Assembly (NCBI GenBank): GCA_000320545.1
Contig: ADNK01001129.1
Span: 62,001 to 126,000, forward strand
Source of the DNA: Bigelowiella natans CCMP2755
Taxonomy: Eukaryota; Cercozoa; Chlorarachniophyceae
DNA length: 64,000 nt
Direction: 5' to 3'
Under the pieces are notes generated by a model, which was not told the DNA's origin, searched no databases, and worked only from the letters and a program-made list of their open reading frames with translations. This document shows positions 35,083 to 49,574 of the stretch, one piece after another. A program made the position numbers and the translations under genes. Each line of letters opens with the position of its first letter. Position 1 is the first letter of the stretch.

Positions 35083-35959
35083 CCATGGAAAAGTCTAGTG
35101 CTGTGCCTGAATTTTCGTGTCAATCTAGCAATGCATTGGCGGGCAGAAATAAACGATCAATTTGCATTTCAACATCACGGCATAGCTTTGCATGTTTGTG
35201 GCACACTGCTAGACTATGTGATGATTGTCGATGATGGCAATGGGCAGCACAAACAAGTGATTTGAATCAGGTAGGTGCAGTGATCGATTGAAGTGAAGAG
35301 ACTTCAAGTCATTGCATGCTAGCATGCGTGCGCGAACAGCAGACATGCAATCGTCGCAAGTGTCAAGATCGCATCACTCATTGCTAGATTGGCGTGGTGG
35401 TGAACGATCAATGTCAGCGCATTCCAGCATTACAACACTTCAATGTCTTCTACGTCAGCTAGATGTCTAGACGTGGAGGTGCAGAAACGAGGGTTCACAC
35501 ACCCAGCCAGTCAGACACGATGGCACGCTCGTGCTGATGATCCGCCAAAGTGACTGCCAGGCTAGCAGATTAGTGCAGTTCCAGAGTTGCTGCACGGTCT
35601 GGACATGCTGGCTACATGGTATGCACAACCTTTACGACGAAGCCAAACATCCAGAAATCACTGGATCAAGCATCGTGTGCTTTGTTGATGTTGACATCGT
35701 CTGGACAGACATCCAACTCATCATCATTCCCATGCTGGCATATTGCATCGTGTTGCCGTTGCGTTCAGATTCCTCACGTTGTTGTCGGATTTGACAAGCT
35801 TGTTTTAGCATTCACCACATTGCAATCTGAACGCGCCCTGGAGTCGCGTTTCTCACTCACTTGTGACGTGCATGGGGCGGCTGCAATCGCACGGGCTCGG
35901 TGCGGCACATTTCTGTGCCTCACTTCTCGAATGAGCGGTTTTGGCGAGTGGTTCTAGCC
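35083..35959. other. Convergent 3' spacer between kinesin and SLC37 genes
   Basis: No gene is supported. It contains the shared words at 35100-35114 and 35119-35131, the palindrome GCATGCTAGCATGC at about 35316-35329, and TCTAGAC near 35466. Frames of 87 and 113 codons at 35531-35957 overlap each other and have no motif. Confidence 0.5.
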
Positions 35960-36504
35960 TCAAAAATTATCAACCAAGTTGTGCCCAAGGAGGCTGATTT
36001 CCTCCTCATCTTTGCTGTCTGACACATCAGAGACATCACTCTCTTTCTCGTCAGCGTTCTGCCCAAAAAATGACAATGTTAGGAGTTGATGGTTCTCAAC
36101 AAAGGAAAGCTGAATTGACGATCAATGACCACCTTCACGGGAACAAATGCTGGCTCCCTTTTTTTCTTGTCCCAGTAAGAAATTAAAATGCAGAATACGC
36201 CGCCAATGGCCAACAAGACTGTCATCATTCAGATTGACATCAGCAAAAAAATCACAGAGATGCAGACGAAAATGACAAGGAAACAAGATTGCACGCACCT
36301 GCGATGAGAATGAAGATGATCGTCCATCCTGCCGTGTCACTGATGAATCCGACAGCCAGCTACCAGGAAAGTGAACCAAATGGCATGCAATTTCAATGGG
36401 CAATGCAGATGACACATCATGTGATGACCATCATCGTCGTCATCATCATCATCATCACCGCACTAACAAGGATAGAATGATAACTTATTATCCCTTTCGT
36501 AATG

Positions 36505-36564
<60 letters not shown>

Positions 36565-37237
36565 CATATGTATGCATTTATATATATTTTAATATATTTC
36601 CTGTTGTCTCAATTTATTTCACTAATAGAACACCTGTCCAAGCGCGGCGATTCCACTGCCCGTGCCGTCCACAATACCTTTCGTAACCATTCATCACAAT
36701 CAGGAGTGCCAATAAATGGCATGTTCATTCTCTCACGATTTGTCTCGCAGGTTTCAAATTTCGCTACTAGCTAAGCTATGTGCTCCATGCATGATGATTT
36801 TAGCACCGGATATGGTTGCCGTGACAGCGAGTTGCGATCTTGTTCCGATATCGGCTGATTGAAAGAGGAGCGGGATGATCAGCCCAAAATCATCACCACT
36901 ATGATCCATCCACACTTTGTTTTGGTTGTAGATGAAGATAAGGTGTGCTGCGTGTACAGTGTTTGTCGTTGATCAAATCGAGCGCCTGCACGTACCTGCT
37001 ATAGCAGTTGGCATAAGCATGGCCGGGCCCCCCATCATCGTCCTAGATCGTTCGTAAAATGAAGGGGGGTGGGTGAATGCATGGATGGACGAGAGTTGGC
37101 TGATGGTCGCTGTGGCAGCTCAGCACGTCAATGGCGTACCGATATACTCAAAATATGTATTAATACGACAGAATATGCACGCGCGCACACACACACACAC
37201 ACTCAAAATATGTATGTACATTATATATATAATAATT

Positions 37238-37271
<34 letters not shown>

Positions 37272-38049
37272 GTATACTATTGTGATGTAGCAAGATAAAA
37301 ATATTGTTTTCTTTCTCACCCCATCATGAACATCAGCGCCGCTGCCTGATAAATATATGATCCATATTCAAACAAAAGATGTACATATGCATGCGCCTGT
37401 ACACTCGGGAACTACACCAACAACAATCGGGAAAACTTGTAGGGCACAGATGAAGTTGTGGAGTGGTAACATATAATGTGTTGTGGCTTAAGATAGTGCT
37501 ATCAGCACCCCTGCCGCGTCAGTCACGAATGCAGATCCCAGGGCGAACTGTTTTTTTTAAAAAAAAAAGAATAGAAATGATGAGATGACTGCACTTGTGC
37601 ACTAACAACGCGTCTTTCTTATCCTCTCTTGTAGAGATTACAATGGCGGCCGTGAAGAGCAGGCCTGCGAAGATGGCTGGGCGATTGCCCGTTCGGTCGG
37701 TTATCCTTGGGACAAAGATTCGTCAGACATGCAGATTAAGGAAGGAAACGGAAATCAATCAATGAATGTGGGAAGCTATCTAGGCGATTTTCCATGCAGA
37801 GAGCCTTTTCTCCCTCCCCGTTGGATCAACCCGTAATTACTGTGGAAATAACAACAATACCCTCCGTCCTGCAATCGGTGCCACCGGAGGCGAACCATAG
37901 AGGCTACACCACCCGCTCAGCATACTCATACTACACTCTTCGCTCTATCCCCTCTGCCTTACTTTCCCGAGGTGAATGCGCCTATGACGAGCCCGAAATC
38001 GTACGTCATTGCGACCTTGAATAGATCCAAGAAGGGGCATCAACCATGG

Positions 38050-38081
<32 letters not shown>

Positions 38082-39523
38082 AAATTCGAATTACTCAGCT
38101 TCCGTCGACGATTATTAATTTTATGATAGAGACAAGATGTACATTATCCTTGTTATGTAATATATTGTGATACCAACGAGGCCGACGCTTGCGACAGGCC
38201 AACATGCTGATGTAATTCCATCGGTGGGGAGAGAAAGAGGGTTAGATGTCATTGAAGATAATCATACGGCCGCACGCAAATGCAGCACCGTCATCATAAT
38301 CTATCTTATAAAACCTTGTTCAGGTAGAGCACAATCCAGAAGAACAACGACACGTCCACCGTACGCACCATCTAGTGATGAGGGGGAGGGGAAGAGAGGG
38401 CAGAAGGTACCATGAGGAAGAACCGATCAGGGTGTGACGACCTCCAGACCGTTGCAGGTGGTAGTGCCTCTTGACGATTTTCACCCTGACTCCTCTCTTT
38501 CCACGCTCAGCATTAAACCACCCACAAGATGAGTTCTCCCATCACCCTCATTTCTTCCTTTTCTGACCACGAACGAGAGGCATGATGTGCATGTCGCGTG
38601 ACGTGATAGCACTCACGCTCTGTGTTTTCACTACCGAGAATGCTGCGGTGTAGGTCTTGACGTTTGGAAGTGCCAATACCTATCCATCAAAGGGAGGGAA
38701 TTGCAGGAAGCGGCACACCATATTTATTGAATGGAAGCTGCGGCCTATCACCCCCTCCCACGCATGTTACCATCCAATCACATACCTGCGAGAAAGGCAC
38801 ACCTCCGTTGGGACTAGACGGGAGCTGAAAAGGACCTTTGTTGTTGTATTTGCGAGTGTTCGTGTGTACATGTGTACGTGTGTGTGTGTGTGTGTGTGCG
38901 AGCGTATCCTCAGCAGCAGAATCGTAAGCAATATCACGAAGAGCGCACCCTCATTCACCAACAATAGCCCCACCTATTTCCTACTACCTTCTTGCAACAA
39001 CAGCAGTTGGCATAAAGCAACCAATATGATGAACAACGCCGGTACTAACAGCATCGGCATTAATGCCCTTGAGCCCTGCGAGGAGGAACGATGAAGAGAA
39101 TAGCACCATATGGAGCAGACCGGGAATGTGATAAGAGTGTAACAAACACACAAACACAACACCAAAAACAATAACAACAAACAACAAGTGACGCGAGAGG
39201 GGGAAGTGGTAGGGAGGTTCTCATATTCCTTTTACTCCTACTACTAGCACCTCCTCCTTCGCCAAGAGCGAGGCAAGCCCAAGACCGATCAGGTTTCCCA
39301 CCTACAAAAAAGGAAAGATGATTCAGCAATACGACGCGCAGGAGCGCGCGCGTGTGATGCTATTCCAAAAAAAATAGAAACCAAAAAGTAGGCAACGTCG
39401 TTTGTATACATGAACCCCACCACCAGCATTCACGCAAAACCCCACGCCCCCCACGTCACAATGCCTGCTGTAGGTTTCCTCTATCAAGACTAGAACGTGA
39501 TTATTCTCCCTTCACTACTGCTT

Positions 39524-39557
<34 letters not shown>

Positions 39558-39774
39558 CACTGCGTTAGTAGCCCAGATGCCGAATACGGTCCCGTGTGAC
39601 GACGGCTGGAACCACCCAGAAACGATCTGCGAAGGATTCAGAGCAATCAACGAACAATCGACGAGCAGAAGAAGAGAGGAGGCGAAGGAGGGGGAGGAAG
39701 AAGAGGCGGAAAAGGAAGAGCCACGATGGCGACAATGCGGTGACACGGCGAATGATCTCTGAGCTCCTTTGGTG

Positions 39775-39851
<77 letters not shown>

Positions 39852-40742
39852 AACTGCCACTTGATATATACTTCTAATACTGCAATGCTATAGCAACCTT
39901 AACAGTGCACGGCAGCGACGCTGATTGGAAGAGGCCAAATAGGATAATCAAAAGCACATACCTAACAGAAGAGCGCAAGTAGAGAACAAATCCTTTGGGT
40001 GATGATATCACCATAACGATAAGAGTGGACGACGACATATCGAATGCATTATCAACATGCAATATAATCGTCTTGCATCAGCAGGCTCTCCTGCCCCTCC
40101 TACTTATCTATGATGCGTTTGTTGTCTTCGTGTTCTTATTCATTTCTCTACCAGAAATATGCTCCCCCGCTGATTCCCATCGCAGCGCTCAGTGCGAACA
40201 GCATGACGCAGAATGCTGCTCCAAACTATACAGAAGTGAACAATGAGAATGCATTCTTCTAACGGCAACTAAACGACGACCACATATCCTATCCTGCTAC
40301 AGCAGAGCAGAACTCACACAGTTCTGTCTGCCGAACGACAGAATCATCCACTTCATCGTGAACAGATTTTCAACTTCTAAACTCGATGAAACATACAGAA
40401 ATAACAGTATTCCTTCTAATATAGAGTCATCGGTGTTATCACACTCTAAAGTTTTTGAAACGAGAGATGCAGTAGAGATCACTCACCATAGCAAACACAA
40501 GGTGCCGTACAGGATCGAACTGGAAGAGTTTGGGAGGGGGGGAAAGAGGAACAAGAGCATTATAACTTTGCACAAGCAATGTCATGGAGTTCCTGCTTCT
40601 GAGGTGTCATTTATCAGGGTGGAATAGAACACATAAAGCATGTTCTTTTTCTTAAATGGAAAGCGAAGGCATTTGCATGCGCTATTTTGAGTGACCCGCT
40701 CGGCAACGTATCCGTTCAGGATCATACCGACACCGTATGCTG

Positions 40743-40788
<46 letters not shown>

Positions 40789-41389
40789 GTGTGTGTGTGT
40801 GTGTGTGTGTTCATGTGCAGATGGATGAGCGTGGTTTATGCTGTCTCATAACTGCAAAACTAACTTCGATGCCACTATTTACTTCGATGTCAACTCCATT
40901 TCTACATATTTGCTGTCGTTGTGTAAGTAATATACCAAACATTAACAGTGTATCCAGAATCCCAAGAAATCCTCCGCTGAAACCCCAGTTTTCCTCGAGC
41001 TTGGAAAGGGAGGGAAGAGAGCGAAGAAGAAGGAATAAAACAAACACTACGTGCTTATGTGTAACCGTCTCTCTCTTTCTCTCTCCCCCCCCCCCATCCC
41101 CCCCTCTCTCTCTTTCCCCCCATCCACCATTATCTGCCTCTTTTTCAGAATTACCTCTCCATGTGCTGCAGCGAAAGCTTTCCTTGCAATCTGGACATCA
41201 TTTGTAAATGGTTGTCAAATCAGTGTGAACGGTTCCTGCATCATCGGGGAGTTATACTACATGAATTGCGGAATGGCCCAGGAAAGTCAGTAGAAAGTTG
41301 GTGGAGGCTTCATTCCAGAGGTCACGCTCCTTTCTTGTCTTATCATCTTCTGGCCCACAAGATGTAGTCGGTGGATGCACCGTACTCAT
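35960..41389 (-). CDS. SLC37-type sugar-phosphate/phosphate exchanger (MFS)
   Basis: SLC37 proteins are major-facilitator antiporters that exchange sugar phosphates for phosphate, usually in the ER membrane. Start at 41389: a 43-codon first exon (41261-41389) ends FLLTFLGHSAIH. Exon 41155-41190 gives IARKAFAAAHGE, and 40936-40999 gives ENWGFSGGFLGILDTLLMF. The next (about 40735) gives AYGVGMILNGYVAERV. Further exons encode FGLFQSASLPCTVK, NPSQIVSGWFQPSSHGTVFG then IWATN, VGNLIGLGLAS, SADIGTRSQLAVTAT, GIVDGTGSGIAALGQ, GWTIIFILI and YWDKKKREPAFVPVK. The last exon is a soluble acidic tail ending LLGHNLVDNF. The pairing of SADIGTRS with IVDGTGS is typical of SLC37. Several middle exons (37020-38700) were recognised only as hydrophobic segments such as RTGNRPAIFAGLLFTAAIVI. 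Introns hold TA, GT and TAC repeats. Confidence 0.87.
36505..36560. repeat. (CA)n and (TA)n in an SLC37-gene intron
   Basis: CA 36505-36528 directly followed by TA 36529-36560. Confidence 0.9.
37184..37267. repeat. (CA)n and (GT)n pair in an SLC37-gene intron
   Basis: A short CA run near 37186-37201 and a GT run near 37241-37267 are complementary and about 40 bases apart, so they can pair. Confidence 0.85.
38049..38080. repeat. (TAC)n in an SLC37-gene intron
   Basis: About 10 TAC units. Confidence 0.9.
39519..39557. repeat. (TAC)n in an SLC37-gene intron
   Basis: About 12 TAC units next to the exon encoding the WFQPSSHGTVFG segment. Confidence 0.9.
39778..39850. repeat. (TA)n and (GT)n in an SLC37-gene intron
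   Basis: TA run about 39778-39808 and GT run about 39820-39849. Confidence 0.9.
40745..40811. repeat. (TA)n and (GT)n in an SLC37-gene intron
   Basis: TA run about 40747-40780 followed by GT to 40811. Confidence 0.9.
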
Positions 41390-42558
41390 CACGTCGACAA
41401 CGCTCCGAAAGGCTAGTGCTGATTAGATTTAGAAAACGATCAGAAGTGTCCATGTTTCCTCCAACTCTAGTGTCCTACTATCGATTTAATGACCATCGAT
41501 TCAAGCACCAACGACAAGAAGACGATTCATCCCCTCCCTCCCTGTGGAACCTTGGCAAGCCTCTCGTCGATAACGTCAAGATTGATCACTTCCCTGATCA
41601 CGAAGTCATCCAAATGCCTCACAATCTTGCGACAACGAAGGATGTATGTCGCAATATTTAAATTTACTTTTACATTGTGAACCAAAATGAGATCCTTTTA
41701 CATCCTGCGACAATATCAGTTGAAGCTCGGCTTGGGGGTGGCGTTCGGTTCCAGGAAAGAAAGAATGGACCCAGAGAAATCCATGCATGTGAGGGTTTTC
41801 ATGTTACCGCAGATAGAAAATTGTCGTCAAATGCACACAGATCTGGTAAAGAGCGTCAGGAGGTTTACCGGTATTGGCCCGGAGAAGAAGAGAAAGAAGC
41901 ACTGGAAGAGGTGATGAAAGTGCTAGGTCAACGCTCCGAAGTGCGAAACGAGAGAGTTCTCTGAACTTGGAATTTTGACGTTTATCTGTCGTAATTGTAA
42001 AATATCCTGCGTTTTGGAATTTTTTAAAAGAATTTTCATCTATTGGCTGCAATTAGAGATTTGCATCTGTCTGCAGCCCCACCCTCCAGTACTGCTCTCA
42101 TATACACCTACTTCCTTTGCTCCTTTGACACAATACGAGCTGTACGCCAGTCCAACCATTTCTTTTGGTAATAACGTGTGACCTAAGTATGCGTACCGCG
42201 AGATCTACTCATTGAGTTTCTCCCTTGGTGCTATCCCCTTCCGAAGGCCTTCCTTCTTTCATGCGGAATGTATGATTGGAGAGACGTCGTTGACATCATT
42301 ATGTGTATGAAGTGGAGTGATTGCTCTATTTTGGCTAGAAGTAACATATGGTTGCACTTGTTTTACAATTCTCTCTCTCTCTCTGCTTGTCCAAAAAATG
42401 ATTGCTCTTCTTTCTTACACTTATTACCACTAAGAGGCTTCACACCATATTGACTTATTTCGAAACTCTGTTTGCAGACGCAGGCTATCAGACTCCGTGG
42501 CCCAGGCGCGCGACACAAGTAGCTCGCAGTGACACGCGCGTGAGTCTGAGGAGGCAGG
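41390..42558. other. Divergent region between the SLC37 and giant E3 genes
   Basis: This probably contains both promoters. Overlapping plus-strand frames at 41371-41661 and 41677-41964 and a 75-codon frame at 41687-41914 (KSMHVRVFMLPQIENCRQ, LVKSVRRFTGIG) look protein-like but have no family and no clear splice joins. They could be exons of an unrecognised small gene. A (CT)n run is at 42369-42384. Confidence 0.35.
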
Positions 42559-44282
42559 ATGGAGAACATCCAGGCTTCGGGCCATTATGACCTCGAGCTT
42601 AGCTTGTTCCTTGGAAATCCGATGGTTGTCTCGGAACTTTACTTCGAGTCGTTAACGGACGCTGGGATAAAGCGGCTGCTCAATCGTGGCAATAAGCAGC
42701 AGCCGCAGAATAGCCCTACCTCTTCGTCTGATCTGACGAGGAGCGTCACGCACATCCAACAGATAGAGAACCTGGAGGCGCTACTTAGGCCGAGCCCACC
42801 CCAGTTCCTATCGCCCGACTCAGTGCGAGGCCAGGTAGGCTCCCACGGACGCTTAAAGGAAACCTTATTTGAGAACTTTTACCACAAACGGCTTGCTGTG
42901 CTTCGGAGTCTTCTCCACTCCAACGCAAAGATGATCAAGTACGTGGAAAAAGGCCGCCGATACTCTTCTTGTCACGGTCAGAGGGGGGCAAGGCAAGGAG
43001 GAGGGGGGATTGGGGGCAGCGGCCTCTCTACAACGCATCGTAGTCCACCGAAGATCCACCCTATTCTCCGTTGGGGACTTCTGTCCATGTTTCCCTTGAT
43101 TGACTCAATCAGTACGCGTGATCCAAAACTCAAATCGCGCATCCTCAAGATCCTTATTCAGGTTGTTCAAAATAGCAGGCAGAAAGCAATCACAGATCCA
43201 CCATATAATGTTTCACAATTTCTGTCATGCTCTTCGCAAACTTCCAGGTACTGAAAACGTCTCCGCCGCTGTCACTGGCTGACGAACCGGAGGAAACATG
43301 GGATGAGATGGTGTCGTTGCTAATGTCACCATCCTCCTCTTCTCCTTCCTCAGATTCAAGTTCCAGTGAAGTGATAAGCGCATTGTTGGGCCTTGCCTTG
43401 CAGCGTGGTTCACTGCGACATATTCTGGCCGCTCTTTGTCCAATTTTTGAGCGTATTGACGAACCTCTGGCGCTTGACGTGGAGCCGTACGTCGAGGCCC
43501 TCGAAAGCTATGGGGAGGACACAAACAGCCTCTCCGTCATGCATGAGTAAGACAATAACGACAGATAATTATAGTAATAATAATGATAATAATAATAATA
43601 AAATAATAATGAAAATAATAATAATAATAATTGCAATAAAATGAAGAAGAGGGGAAGAAACGACGACTCACCACAAAATACATGAGAGATCTCTTTTTAC
43701 ACCTCTTCATCATCATAGGTACTCCCTTGTCGGTAGTTGGTTCCACCAAATTCCATGGGCGGTCTCCCAACGACCGAACTCGGAAGAGGCGGCACGTTAT
43801 GGTGCGGTTGCGGGGTCGGGGCCCTACGTGTTCATTCACAACAGCTACGGCCTGATTAAGGTTGGGACGGGATCTAATGGCACCATTCGCGGTCAGATTT
43901 ACGCGTACAATTCCAATACACACCGGAAGGAACAAGGCTGGCTGGTGGAGATCGGTCAATACTTATACTTTCGCTCGACGAAGATGCGTGGCCTGGCGCA
44001 GCGGTACTCAGCAGATACACTTGCTGAGTCCGGTATTGTGCGCATCGTTGATTCTTCTTCTTCCTCTTCCCATTCGTCCTCCTCTTCTTCACGGCCGGGA
44101 TATAAGTTGGAGAATGGCAGAGGAAATAGAACAGGTAGAAGACACCGTAAACGCAACGGTGATTGTGATGCGGAACAGCACAGAGGGGGGCGCTGGGAGA
44201 AAGTAATGGTGTTGAGAGAGGAACTGGTTGAGGAGAGGAACGAAGCGAAAATATCTTGCAAGATGTGACACACACACATACA

Positions 44283-44319
<37 letters not shown>

Positions 44320-47300
44320 AGACGTATACGTGTGCACACACGCACACCATCTCTGTCCGTTGTATCCTTGCCGTCATTTTTCGTGATAAAGGCCTCGAGG
44401 ACAATCCAGTCTACTACCAAATGACATCCGAAGGCCGCTTCCTCTACCTCTTAATGCCGCTCCCCCACCCCCTCCATCGCGAGAGCCACGATTATGTGAT
44501 AGACGTTTTCCACGTGCGGGGCCTTGAAGCACACGTTATACGTCGCATATCGCTCCCAAGTGGCTGGACACAGTAAGCATGATTTTCCTACTCGTTTTCC
44601 TCACCAAGCACCTTGATGTGATTCCATCGTCCAACGAATACGAGCATTGTGAAGCTCCCTGCGCAGCAGCACTGTCGTCGATTTATCCCTTCCCTTCATC
44701 TCTACGTGCGTGATACAGATTCCCCGTGACGCGGCGCGACGAGAAGTCGGAGGAGGAGCGGCGCAGCCAGTACCACTACTACGTCGGCCAGAAGGTTGAC
44801 GCGAAGGACTCAGTGAACAAATGGTGCCCCGCCACCGTCGTGCAGGTCTCGCCGTGCCGTGTACTGCTGCACTACGATGGCTGGAGCTCCAAATGGGACG
44901 AATGGTTCGAAATTGACTCGGCGAGACTCGCGGCCTTCGGAAAACACACGCATGCTTCCGGCACCGCGACCGCAGCTAAGGACGCCGATGTGAGCGAGGG
45001 AGAGGGGGGTGGGGTGGGGGAGAGAGAGTTGTAGTCCTCTTCTCCCCCTCCCTTTTTTTATCTCAAAATGTTTTTGCCATCATATATCTATCTATCTATC
45101 TATCTATCTATCTACCCCATGACAAGGAGGAAATAGTGTTCGGCGGCATGTGGTTGACTGCACTCGTTTGTTGCTTCCTTACCACGATGATGATGACGAT
45201 GATGATGATAATGATGATGATTTTCCCCTCTCCGTATCCTCGTAGCACCTGTACGACGTCGCCAACTTCTCCCTCCTCCTTCTCATTATTAGGTCCAATG
45301 GTCGTTTCTGAATGTAGAGGACGATGGCAAGCTCGGAGGACCTCATTCTCCACCTATAATAGGCAGCACGAATACCAACTTTTCCTTCTATTCGTCCTCG
45401 TCGTTGTCCTCTATTGCACCCTCTCCAGCGCCGTCATCGCCTCTACGTCAGCAAGCACCATCACCACACGCCTCGACCTCCTATTCGCCAGCCGACTCCA
45501 GGCAACACCATCAGCAGGAGAATAATGGGTACTTCCTATAAAACCGAGGGAGGCCAAGCAGGGGGAGGGTAGAGAGAGACAGAGTGATATTTTCGTCTAG
45601 AAAGTTTGTGTTGCGATTTTGTTGGTTAATCATGCTGTATCTCTGCACGCACTTACCAGGGGTGTGGACGAAAAGGGGGGAGGAGGCGGTGACGCCCGCC
45701 GAAACCAGAGAAACCGTCAGCGCCGTGGAGCACACGTAACCTCTTCATCGTCTTCTTCTCCGATTGTCGAAAGGGGGGAGCAGCAGCGCCCGAAATGGCG
45801 GCCGTACCCCCCCCACATCATCACACAGATTGAGAGGATGTACCAGGGCGGCGTTAAGCGGCCCTTCAACATTCGCGTCGGGCAGAGCGAGTTTGTGATC
45901 GACCTATCGAGCATGGCGCAGGTGGATCTTGTCACCGGCCATCGCACACGTATACGCCGCTCCGACCCTCACATGTCCAACGCGTTTGCTTTCCTCGAGG
46001 ACGTGCACATCTACTGCACCGGCTGCCAGCTCGTTGCTGTCATTCCGCCGCAGGTGCCGCCCAATATGGGGAAGAAGACGATACAGCGTGTCTTCTCATT
46101 AGACGACCACGGCGCGTGGCGGGGCGACCGGACGCTGCATCTTGACTGGGTAGGTTAGGAGTAGTAGGTGGAAGATGCGTGAGCAAGATCACGACAGATG
46201 ATGACGATGGTTGTGATGCTGATGCTGTGATAATGTTGCCGAAGGAGAATGTGAAAAGTACTAAGTATCAACAAGGAGGGGCTGGGAAGAGAAGAGAGAG
46301 AGAGAAAAAGAGAGGAGAGAGCACACATCTTTCCCTTGAATGTCGTTGTCACTATTAAAAACTCCCTTCATTCCACCATATTAACATAAGGTGTCGGGGA
46401 TGTTCTACGACCATAAAAGCAACCTGCTCTGGGCGTACCGCTCGTCTCTGCAATCTCTGTGCGCATCGACGAACAACGGCCAGATCCACGATATTTTCCG
46501 AACCGGAGAGATCCCAGTCGACGACCTCTCCACGGCCCAGCCATCCTCCCTACCGCCGTATTTAGCCACACCTGGCGACAAGAAACGATTCGCTTTCACC
46601 CAGCAGCAAAGCCACATACCGTCAGGTTTCCCTCCATACTCCCCCACCTCCTCCTCTTCTAGGACGTCTACGCTATTGCCATCGCTCGAGGTGCTCAACC
46701 GCGTGTTTAAGCGGCTGAGTCTCTATGCCAGGGTTAAGGGCCGTGGGAAGCAGCCTACCGCTATGGCTTCCTCAACCAGCGAGGGCATGCTTCAGCCTTT
46801 CTGTATCGACGTGCACGCGGAGACCTTCGATCACATACACTCCATCCTCGTGTACTGCACGGCGTTTCTGCGCCGCCACGTCAAGCAGAGGATGAATCGC
46901 GGTGAGAAAGGCAATGGCAAGGGGGAGCCCCGCAGAAGCAGAAGTAGTAGTAGTAGTAGGAGTAGTGGTACCAACGGTGAAGAAGAGAAAGAGAAAGAGA
47001 GGAAATGGAATAATCTTAGCACGATGGTTACGGGCAAATCCGAGCGGCGAGCTAAGGATTCTTCACGAGTGCTGAGCGTGGTTGATACGCTGCTGTACGT
47101 GCTGGAGCTGCTGGAGACCAACCTGCGATTCCTCAAGATTGATGATCTAGACGCCATCATCTCGACGAGCACTAGTAGTACCACAATTGGTAGTGGTAGT
47201 GGTGGTGAGACTGGTATGAGTCACCTTGACAGTATAGGCAAGGAGTCGATTAAGATCGTCCAGGTGCTTGGGAAGGTATAGTGCTATGTTGCGACTTATC

Positions 47301-49105
47301 GCGATGATTCAAGCAAGTTTACGCACCGTAGCTCCTTGTTGCTGTTGCCGCCACTTCTGCACGATTTCATGCGTAACGTTTCTGAAACACATCAGGTGCG
47401 CGAAAAGCTCGAGAATCTCCGCGAGTTCAGCCAGAATATTACTTCTGACTGTGACGACGAGGATGAGGCCAAGAGCACAGATTCGGCGACTAGATCCCGT
47501 ACCTCATCTCCTTTGAGTGATGATGCCAGATTTCGTTCGAGAGCAAATTGGCTGAGCGATAGAGTCGCTAAGTGCCTGGTCATAGATAATTGCGATCATG
47601 GCTTCATGTTCACCTCATGAGATAGATCATAATCTTTTATCTAACAATGCAGTAGGGGGGGGGGGGATAGAGTAGTAATTGTATTGGTGGAAGGGGGGGG
47701 ATGAGGCCATGTCTCTCCATCTTTGATGACGGTTTCGATGACGATGACGATGATATAATATGATATGATATGTACTACAGATGGCTGGTTGTAGATTTTT
47801 CTATCCGACTCCAAAGGTAACATTCGCCGTCGACTCAATTTCGCAATCTTTGCTTCTTTCTGTTACTGCCCTCTTTCATCACTATCACCATTTTATTAAA
47901 TAAATGATGCTTTTTCCTATCTGACGCAGCACATGAGGGAAGTCATCTTGGCACAGCTCCATAGCCGAGAGGCCGATGGAAAGCAACGAGGGGCAAGTGC
48001 GTTGACATTATCAAAGCGTCGGCGACGAAAGGAGGTTGCAACATCTGCGCGCGTGTATTAATGCGATTATGCATGCGTCTGGGCGAAATATTCGTGTTAT
48101 CTTCATGCGTGGTTTAATGCATTCATAGATTGATGTGTGTGTGTGTGTGTGTGTACAAAGACGTCAATGATAATGATGGGATAATGATAATGATGATAAC
48201 ATTTAGTTACTGCTGGATCTTCTGGCCGATAACGCGCAGCTCGTGGCCCTTGTTGACTCGCCGGTAGTATTAATAACTAGTGGGCAGCTGCAGATTGGAG
48301 TGGTGGTGTAAAAAGAGTAGTGCTGCTACCATTGAAACCTTTTACTGAACTACCATTACTCCACATGAAGGAATCTCCTAGCTTTCGTTCAATATTTATG
48401 TTGTCCTCATCCTCATCATTCACTTTGTCTCCATCGTTGTCGCCATAGCCCTTGCCCTCCTCCTCCTCCTCCTCCTCCTCCTCCTCCTCCTGACCTCTTC
48501 TCACGATCGCCATTTCTAACAATCTGCAGAGCGACTTGATGGTAGTCGTAGAGGCGCTGGTGGCCAACGAAGCCAACAACGCACTCGAACGCTTAGTTGG
48601 TGCTGCCGCGAAGAAGGCTGCAATGCCGCCACGGACCAAATTCCAAGGTCAAGGTAAGAATTCGGGAGCGGCCGCAGGTGACGACAAGCAACGGAAACCG
48701 AAGAAACAGAGGATGCATCTCCTCTCGCCTACCCTCCGGCTGCTAACCAAGCTCCAGCTCTTTTACCTCACAAGAATCAGCGAGATTGCCCGCCGAACGA
48801 CCACAAGCAACACTCGTAGCGTCTTCGGAAGTAATGGGGAGCATCCTCCCCCCCTTCCGCCTCAGCACCAGCACGTTCTTCGGTACATATCAATTCTATC
48901 CGCTGGATGTGTCCAGCTTTTCGATGCTGCCACCGCAGCAGCAGCAGCAGCAGCATTAGAAGCAGCAAAGGAGGAGGAGAAGGAAGAAGATAGTGGAAAG
49001 ACAGCGAGGAGGAGAAAAAAGAAGAGAAAGTCGATGATGGTAAGCGAGAGTCATCACAACATACTTCACTAAATCAAACAAGTACATGCATTTACACACA
49101 CCCAT

Positions 49106-49147
<42 letters not shown>

Positions 49148-49531
49148 ATCAATTATGTTCATACAAACAGCGTGGAGTGGACGCGATCTTGCGGTCATCG
49201 ATTCCCGGTGTGCTTGTGCAGCCCCTGGTAGCGTTTCTAGGCTCCTACCCACAGTTTTTCATCCAGCTAAGAGCGACGCATGCGGAGCTCACGAATCTCA
49301 TCAAGAGAGTGGATAGATACAACGGGGCTCTCAGAGAGGCGGGACTTCTTGGGGGCGGGGAAAGCGAAAACGCATTCGAGCCTGCGAAGCAGGAGGTAGG
49401 AGGGTCCTTGGCACCGGACAGAAATGAACGCTTTTGAGAGAGAACGAGAGAGAGAGGGGGGGGGGGAGAGAGGATATGCGTATTCTATGAAAGGAGAACT
49501 TTTGAGATATATGCACCACCACACTTTTCCC

Positions 49532-49574
<43 letters not shown>

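Noticed and set aside
35531-35957. Overlapping 87- and 113-codon frames 3' of the kinesin gene
   Set aside because: They overlap in different frames, lack motifs and sit in a spacer with the composition of other non-coding spacers.
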